Shown: positions 59,509 through 64,000 of the stretch, in pieces
How the letters are laid out: each line of letters opens with the position of its first letter
Position numbering within the stretch: the first letter of the stretch is position 1
Source: Mesorhizobium tianshanense
Lineage (GTDB): Bacteria; Pseudomonadota; Alphaproteobacteria; Rhizobiales; Rhizobiaceae
Direction: 5' to 3'
Length of the DNA stretch: 64,000 nt
Assembly: GCF_007830515.1 (NCBI RefSeq)
Contig: NZ_VLKT01000035.1
Location: forward strand, 1-64,000
Notes under the pieces: model-generated
The model's input: the letters and a program-made list of their open reading frames with translations, nothing else
Told to the model about the DNA's origin: nothing
Database searches by the model: none
Program-made: the position numbers and the translations under genes

Positions 59509-60783
59509 TCAGAGTCCGGACGCCTTGGTGAGGTTGACGCGGAAACGGTCACGCCGCCGCTGGTACTTGCGGGTCATCTCGGCGCTCGTGTGGCCGAGCT
59601 GCTTCTGCACGTAGCGTTCGTCGACCTCGGCCGAGGAGGCAAGGCCGGCGCGCAGCGAATGGCCGGCAAACAGCTTTTGCCGTTCGCCTTCGGAAAGATC
59701 GCCGCGCACGCCGGCCGCTAGGGCAGCACGCTTGACCAGCCGGGCGACCTCCTGGTCGTTGAGCCGTTCGGCGCCGACTTTTTTGCCTTGCCCCGTCACC
59801 CTTCGAAACAGCGGCCCGTGGGCGATGCGGCCGAATTTAAGCCAGGTCTCGAGGGCAACGACGGGGCACGTGGCATCCGATGAACCACGGCCGATCTCGA
59901 CCTCGCGCCAGCCGGTTTTTCCACGCAGTGTCACCAGCACGCCCTTGTCGGGAAAAAATTCGATCCAGCCGCGGCCGTCTTCGGTCTGATCGCGGCCGAC
60001 ATCGAGCCCTACGATCTCAGAACGGCGCAGGCCGCCGGCGAAGCCGATCAGCAGCATCGCGCGGTCGCGCAGGCCGCGCAACGTGCCGCGGTCGAGCGTC
60101 TCCAGCATGGCAATCAGATCCTCCGGGAGAATGGCTTCTTTCTGCCGGGGAGGGGAGGCGTGGGTGTTGCGGATGCCGGCCATGACGGTCGCGATGTGGC
60201 GATCCTTGCGGTCGAGCGGCTGGCCACGCTGAGAAAAATTCCAGGTCAGCGAAGAGAGACGTCGCTCGATTGTCGAGACGGAGTTCGGCTTCTTGTCGCC
60301 CGTTACCTTACCGGACGCGCAGGCCGTGATGTAAAGGCCGACGACCTGCGGATCGGGCGGCAACACATCGAGATGCTGGCGGCGCGCCCAGGCGCAAAAA
60401 TGCTTCCAATCGGCGGCGTAGGCGCGCCGGGTGTTGGCCGAACTGGCTGCCTCGACGTATTTTCGCGCGTGATCTGCGAGTGTTTCCAGACGCGCCGGCA
60501 CGCGATTTGGCGCAGCGGCCGGCAGGGCAGGTGATGGCGGCCCGTCCGAGGTATCATCGGCCGGCCGGCCCATCTCCATGACGAGATCGACGATGTCGGG
60601 CAACTCACTATCAAGACCGTGGTCACCGATCGGCACTGTAGGCTCGGCCGGCAGCCGCGCGTCCGATCGATCATCTCCGGCCGCCGTGCTGTGGGACGCT
60701 CCGGAGGGTCGCTGAGGGTGTTTTTTGGGCCTCTGCTCGACGAAAACGTCCATTTCTTCTATCATTTCTTCTATAAAGGCCAA
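59509..60783 (-). CDS. Tyrosine-type site-specific integrase
   Basis: A 424-residue tyrosine recombinase. The N-terminal 100 residues are low-complexity and variable. The core-binding domain (about 100-190) has SANTRRAYAADWKHFCAWAR. The catalytic domain (about 215-420) has the Arg in GFAGGLRRSEIVGLDV, HSLRAG, QLGHTSAEM and the Tyr nucleophile in RKYQRRRDRF. It diverges from the DUF1403 gene over 107 bp. Integrase, DUF1403 and ScpB genes often travel together on rhizobial plasmids. The target site is unknown. Confidence 0.92.
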   Translation of the reverse strand: MAFIEEMIEEMDVFVEQRPKKHPQRPSGASHSTAAGDDRSDARLPAEPTVPIGDHGLDSELPDIVDLVMEMGRPADDTSDGPPSPALPAAAPNRVPARLETLADHARKYVEAASSANTRRAYAADWKHFCAWARRQHLDVLPPDPQVVGLYITACASGKVTGDKKPNSVSTIERRLSSLTWNFSQRGQPLDRKDRHIATVMAGIRNTHASPPRQKEAILPEDLIAMLETLDRGTLRGLRDRAMLLIGFAGGLRRSEIVGLDVGRDQTEDGRGWIEFFPDKGVLVTLRGKTGWREVEIGRGSSDATCPVVALETWLKFGRIAHGPLFRRVTGQGKKVGAERLNDQEVARLVKRAALAAGVRGDLSEGERQKLFAGHSLRAGLASSAEVDERYVQKQLGHTSAEMTRKYQRRRDRFRVNLTKASGL

Positions 60784-60890
60784 AACGACTGATAATGCAA
60801 TATTATCGTTCGTTATTTGTCCACGACAAGCGCGGCGGTTAGGGCATAAAATGATTGCTATAAGCGCCGCGATGATTCATCCTGTTTTCG

Positions 60891-61925
60891 ATGATTCTGC
60901 GTCCCAAACCTTCCCTACGCCACTACGCCACGCTTGCCGGCGCCGCTTCGACCGTGCCGATGGTAACGGTGCCGACCTGGTTGCGCCGGGCTGTCCCGGA
61001 TGCGCAAAGCCTTGCGGGAAAAGGCGTGGGGCTAAATGCCCTTGAGGACGTCGCACTCGCTGCCGGTGCCGCCATCGGCGCGCTCGATGCGGTGGTGCGC
61101 CGGCAGGAGCGGTGGGCCGGGGCCTGGCGGCAGCGCCTCGCACTTGCGGCGGCCGCGGCAACGGCACGACAGGCGGGCCGCGTCGAGGATGAAAGCGCGC
61201 TGCGCGACGCCGTGCTGCTCACACGACCGGGCGACAATGTCGGGCCCGCCGGCCGGATGCTTGTGGCCTGGCGCCGGCTGGCAGCCCGGCCCGCCGAGGA
61301 TCTTCTGACGGAGAAAAACCTCGCTGCGGTGCTGGAAGAGTTCGGCTACGGACAAAATGACGAGGTGGTCAGCGATCTGGCGGACGAGCTTCGGCAGCTC
61401 GCCGCCGGTGCCGGAATGGTCGCAATACTGACAGGTACGTTCATGGCCGCCGAACGACACGGTTTTGGGCGCGCCGTCGGAGCCTGGCTCGCCGACGCCC
61501 TGCTGGCGCAGCGGTCGGGCTGGGCCCATGCGATGCCGTTGCTGGGCGCGGAGGTGGCCTTGGGCTCAAGTCCCGGCCGCATCCGCCGTTCGACAACTGT
61601 CACAGCGGCGGCGAGCATCGAGGATGAAGCCGACCGTGCGAAGAGTCTGCTCGCCGCCCAGGCGCGGGCCGCGCTGCGCGCGATCGATTTGTCCGCGGAA
61701 CTCGGGCGTCGAGCCGATCGGTTGCTCGCCGTCGCGCCGAAACTCCGGGCCAAGGCGGCGGACGCCGTTGTCGAAAAGCTCCTGTCCGACGATGGGCTCG
61801 TGGCGTCGCAAGAAATCGCTGGGATGAGCGACCGCGGCCTGCGGCGCCTGTTCGACCGACTCGTCGATCTCGGCGCCGTGCGCGAGCTGTCCGGCCGCCC
61901 GACCTTCCGTATCTACGGGCTCTGA
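60891..61925 (+). CDS. DUF1403 family protein
   Basis: A 344-residue Ala/Arg-rich helical protein of the DUF1403 family. Typical parts are GLNALEDVALAAGAAIGALDAV, RWAGAWRQRLALAAAAATAR, RPGDNVGPAGRMLVAWRRL and a C-terminal MSDRGLRRLFDRLVDLGAVR, which looks like a winged helix. It is followed after 4 bp by scpB. Function unknown; the coupling with ScpB suggests a chromosome/plasmid-segregation or recombination-linked role. Confidence 0.88.
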   Translation: MILRPKPSLRHYATLAGAASTVPMVTVPTWLRRAVPDAQSLAGKGVGLNALEDVALAAGAAIGALDAVVRRQERWAGAWRQRLALAAAAATARQAGRVEDESALRDAVLLTRPGDNVGPAGRMLVAWRRLAARPAEDLLTEKNLAAVLEEFGYGQNDEVVSDLADELRQLAAGAGMVAILTGTFMAAERHGFGRAVGAWLADALLAQRSGWAHAMPLLGAEVALGSSPGRIRRSTTVTAAASIEDEADRAKSLLAAQARAALRAIDLSAELGRRADRLLAVAPKLRAKAADAVVEKLLSDDGLVASQEIAGMSDRGLRRLFDRLVDLGAVRELSGRPTFRIYGL

Positions 61926-61929
61926 AGAC

Positions 61930-62637
61930 ATGACGGAAGCGACGCGCAGACGAGGGAAGGGTCGGCCAGATGACGATCGATCAGGCGACCGCCTGTTCGA
62001 CCGTGAGCTCGATCACCTGCCGCCGGAGGCGCGCTGGCGGGAATGGATGGGCCGCGTCGAGGCAACCATTTTCGCGGCCAGCGAGCCGGTCGGTCGCGAA
62101 GCACTTGCCCGTATCGTCGGCAAGAGCTGCAGCATCGACCTTTTGATCGACGACATTCGCGAAGAGCTGCGCGGGCGCCCGTACGACCTGATCGCCGTCG
62201 CCGGCGGTTTTCGGCACCTGACCCGGCCGGCTTATGCCGACGCCATCCGTGCGGCTGTCGGCAGCAGTGAGAAGGCCGTGAACCTGACGCAGGCGGAGGT
62301 GCTGGTGCTGATGTGCGTGGCTTATTTCCAGCCGATCACGCGCGGAGAACTGTCATCGTTCTTCGGCAAGGAAGTTTCGCGCGACCTGATCGGCCATCTG
62401 CGCGGTGCCGGCCTGATCGCTTCCGGTCCGCGCAGCCCGACGCCCGGCGCGCCCTACACCTATGTGACCACAAAAGAATTCCTGCTGGAGTTCGGGCTCG
62501 ACACGCTGCGCGATCTGCCGGATTTCGAGGCGCTCGAGGATGCCGGATTGCTGAGCAAAGAGAAGTTGCTGGCTGGTGAAATCATGCCAGAGTTGGCTGG
62601 CGGCCATGAGGATGTCGGCGTCGATATTGAGGAATAG
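61930..62637 (+). CDS. scpB: ScpB-like segregation and condensation protein
   Basis: A 235-residue kleisin-interacting (kite) protein with two winged helices. The first (about 38-115) has VEATIFAASEPVGREALARI and VAGGFRHLTRP. The second (about 120-200) has LTQAEVLVLMCVAYFQPITR, GELSSFFGKEVSRDLIGHLR and GLIASGPRSPTPGAPYTYVT. ScpB normally works with ScpA and SMC; neither is in the window, so this plasmid copy may engage the host complex or serve another partner such as DUF1403. Confidence 0.9.
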   Translation: MTEATRRRGKGRPDDDRSGDRLFDRELDHLPPEARWREWMGRVEATIFAASEPVGREALARIVGKSCSIDLLIDDIREELRGRPYDLIAVAGGFRHLTRPAYADAIRAAVGSSEKAVNLTQAEVLVLMCVAYFQPITRGELSSFFGKEVSRDLIGHLRGAGLIASGPRSPTPGAPYTYVTTKEFLLEFGLDTLRDLPDFEALEDAGLLSKEKLLAGEIMPELAGGHEDVGVDIEE

Positions 62638-62979
62638 CTGGACGCTGCCGACGCTACGGCCACTGGGCTTTACGGCCGGCTTTTCCATGACCAATCTGCC
62701 GCCCAGGGCGTCGATGTCCGAAATGTGTAGGCAAATTTGGGACATCGATCCGGTCAGTGGCGTTAAGCAGCGATATGCGGCCTCTGCACCACTGTCGCCC
62801 AAAATTCGTGGTCGCCCAAACTTGAGACCCGGTGGGACAACACCTTGCTGCTCTTGGGCGAGGAGGTGCTTTTCACAGAGTTCAATGCCAGCGACGAAAT
62901 TGTCATCGACAAGTTAGCACGTCTAATCGGGCCGCAACTGCCGGCGCCATCACCTATGGCTCAGTCGTCGACCGGGGGA
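62638..62979. other. Gap with a possible gene tail on the plus strand
   Basis: No complete gene. From about 62769 to 63023 one plus frame is open and reads coding-like (SWSPKLETRWDNTLLLLGEE, FTEFNASDEIVIDKLARLIG) but has no start codon and overlaps the end of the AbiEii-like gene. It may be the decayed 3' end of an unknown gene. Confidence 0.3.
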
Positions 62980-63999
62980 CTAGGCTCGGTCGTTGATGTT
63001 CTTCTCGATCCCAGCGGCCGATGACAGGATCTCCTCGATGCTCGGCGCAGTGCCGAAGATCATGGCGGTCGTATTGATGTAGTCGCGCGCGAGCGCATCG
63101 ACCATCTTGGGCGCCGGCGCGACTGCGAAGCTACCGGGCACTGCGGAAGCAAGATCATAGTCAGGACGATCGAAAAACATGCGCGCGTGTCGCACACAAT
63201 CGGCGCCGAGATCGAGGTCGGCGAGCGCGGACTTGCCGGTTTCTGACTGCAGGAGACAATGCAGGTCGTAATAGTGCCGCGAAACGCGCTGGCCTTCCTG
63301 CCGCAGTTCGCCGCGCCGCTCATACCAGCGGCGCAACCCGTGGGCGATCACCACCTTGTCCCAGAAGGTGCGCGTCGCCTCGATCGTGGTCACGTCGGAC
63401 ACGGCAAAGTCGATGCCTGCTGCTTCCTCGGCGACATAGGGGGTGATCGTGATGGGCCTGTGGGGATCGAGCGCCGATTTCGCCCCGGATTCGAGACGTA
63501 TCGCCGGTCGGACATATGCCCCGTCACGCGGCTCCACCTCGGGATACCAGAGCAGCAGGGTCTGCCCATCGGGATCGGCTTCATCGATCTCCACCCGGCC
63601 GATCCCGTTGGTAACATCCGCAAGTTGAGCGGCGAGAAATTCGCGCAGGGGGCCAGAGATATAGGCACGGCATGCGTCCCGGATGGCGTCGAGTTTGGCG
63701 CGGCGCTTCTTGTTCGACAGTGCCTCAAGTTCTTCAACCGAGGCTGGCTCCTCCAGGTCGTCGCGGAACACGGTGACGTCGATGTCCTCGGAAAAGCGCT
63801 TAATGAGGTCATAGCCTTTCGACAGGGACGTGCCGCCCTTGAAGAGCAGCCGCGGCTCTCCCGCGGGCCGTTCGTGATAGAGCGCATTGAGCGTCCAGCA
63901 GACCCAGAAGTCCTTTTCGACATTACCGACCGGGGCACCAATGCGATTGGCCGTGGCGAGGAACAGGTCGAGCCGGTCACGTGGCGGCGCTGCGATGAT
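62980..63999 (-). CDS. AbiEii/AbiGii-type nucleotidyltransferase toxin (5' end outside window)
   Basis: The minus frame is open from base 63999 to the stop at 62980, about 339 residues, and continues beyond the window. The nucleotidyltransferase signature FKGGTSLSKGYDLIKRFSED followed by IDVTVF is clear, with the GG-T/S and DxD catalytic pair. The C-terminal helical part has TFWDKVVIAHGLRRWYERRG and RHYYDLHCLL. AbiEii toxins act in type IV toxin-antitoxin phage defence; the AbiEi-type antitoxin would be expected just upstream, outside the window. Confidence 0.9.
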   Translation of the reverse strand: MIAAPPRDRLDLFLATANRIGAPVGNVEKDFWVCWTLNALYHERPAGEPRLLFKGGTSLSKGYDLIKRFSEDIDVTVFRDDLEEPASVEELEALSNKKRRAKLDAIRDACRAYISGPLREFLAAQLADVTNGIGRVEIDEADPDGQTLLLWYPEVEPRDGAYVRPAIRLESGAKSALDPHRPITITPYVAEEAAGIDFAVSDVTTIEATRTFWDKVVIAHGLRRWYERRGELRQEGQRVSRHYYDLHCLLQSETGKSALADLDLGADCVRHARMFFDRPDYDLASAVPGSFAVAPAPKMVDALARDYINTTAMIFGTAPSIEEILSSAAGIEKNINDRA

Positions 64000-64000
64000 T

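Noticed and set aside
1..64000. CRISPR arrays
   Set aside because: No regularly spaced direct repeats were seen. The two identical parS palindromes are 123 bp apart and explained by RepB.
1..64000. tRNA or rRNA genes
   Set aside because: No cloverleaf or rRNA-like sequence recognised by eye; a covariance-model scan would be decisive.

Overview
The window looks like the backbone of a repABC-type conjugative plasmid from an alphaproteobacterium of the order Hyphomicrobiales (Rhizobium, Agrobacterium, Sinorhizobium or Mesorhizobium-like). The basis is a complete repA-(repD)-repB-repC module with two GTT-N4-GC-N4-AAC palindromes and a counter-transcribed RNA, a Ti-type Tra/Trb transfer system with a 234-residue TraR and a TraI autoinducer synthase, 18-bp tra boxes, a Ti/RSF1010-type oriT, and high-GC codon use. 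The host genus cannot be fixed from sequence alone.

Layout. 1-4.2 kb is transposon debris and cargo: a truncated IS1380 transposase, a broken serine resolvase, a glutathione S-transferase, a complete IS5-family element and an inositol-monophosphatase-family gene. 4.5-30 kb is an accessory backbone region. Most of its genes are on the plus strand and encode plasmid-specific proteins: TOPRIM/DUF3991, DUF1419, DUF3085, a giant N6-methylase/helicase, CoiA-like, ParB-like, DUF7007, ArdC antirestriction and DUF736. Many are preceded by long hairpin-forming leaders. Between them sit cargo and wrecks: a LysR/DMT-transporter pair, NYN nuclease, and broken grpB, phnA, PIN and PAPS-reductase-like genes. 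Minus-strand HU, WGR and thermonuclease genes lie next to the transfer genes. 28-36.4 kb is the DNA-processing region: traG-traD-traC divergent from traA-traF-traB-traH across oriT and a tra box. 36.4-40.7 kb is regulation: an IS110 remnant, a broken traM, an intact traR, and an rcgA/rcgR-like pair. 40.8-41.4 kb holds a group II intron tail and an integrase stub. 41.5-51.8 kb is the traI-trbBCDEJKLFGHI operon for mating-pair formation. 52-56.1 kb is repABC. 56.2-64 kb is a variable segment: serine recombinase, RelE/HigB-Xre toxin-antitoxin, UPF0158, IS256 remnant, AT-hook protein, tyrosine integrase, DUF1403, ScpB and a partial AbiEii-type toxin.

How it works together. TraI makes an acyl-homoserine lactone and TraR binds it. 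TraR should then activate at tra boxes between traC and traA and between traI and repA, coupling DNA processing, pilus assembly and plasmid copy number. The antiactivator traM is broken by a stop codon and a frameshift, so restraint of TraR may have moved to the neighbouring rcgA/rcgR pair.

The most interesting inference concerns the 4.5-26 kb block. If the nick follows the RSF1010/Ti rule, the minus strand is transferred and this block enters the recipient first. Its anti-defence-like plus-strand genes would then be templated by the incoming strand, and the large inverted repeats in their leaders would be candidates for single-stranded (Frpo-like) promoters. Several otherwise full-length genes carry single-base frameshifts (methylase/helicase, ParB-like, grpB, traM), which are either real decay or assembly errors.
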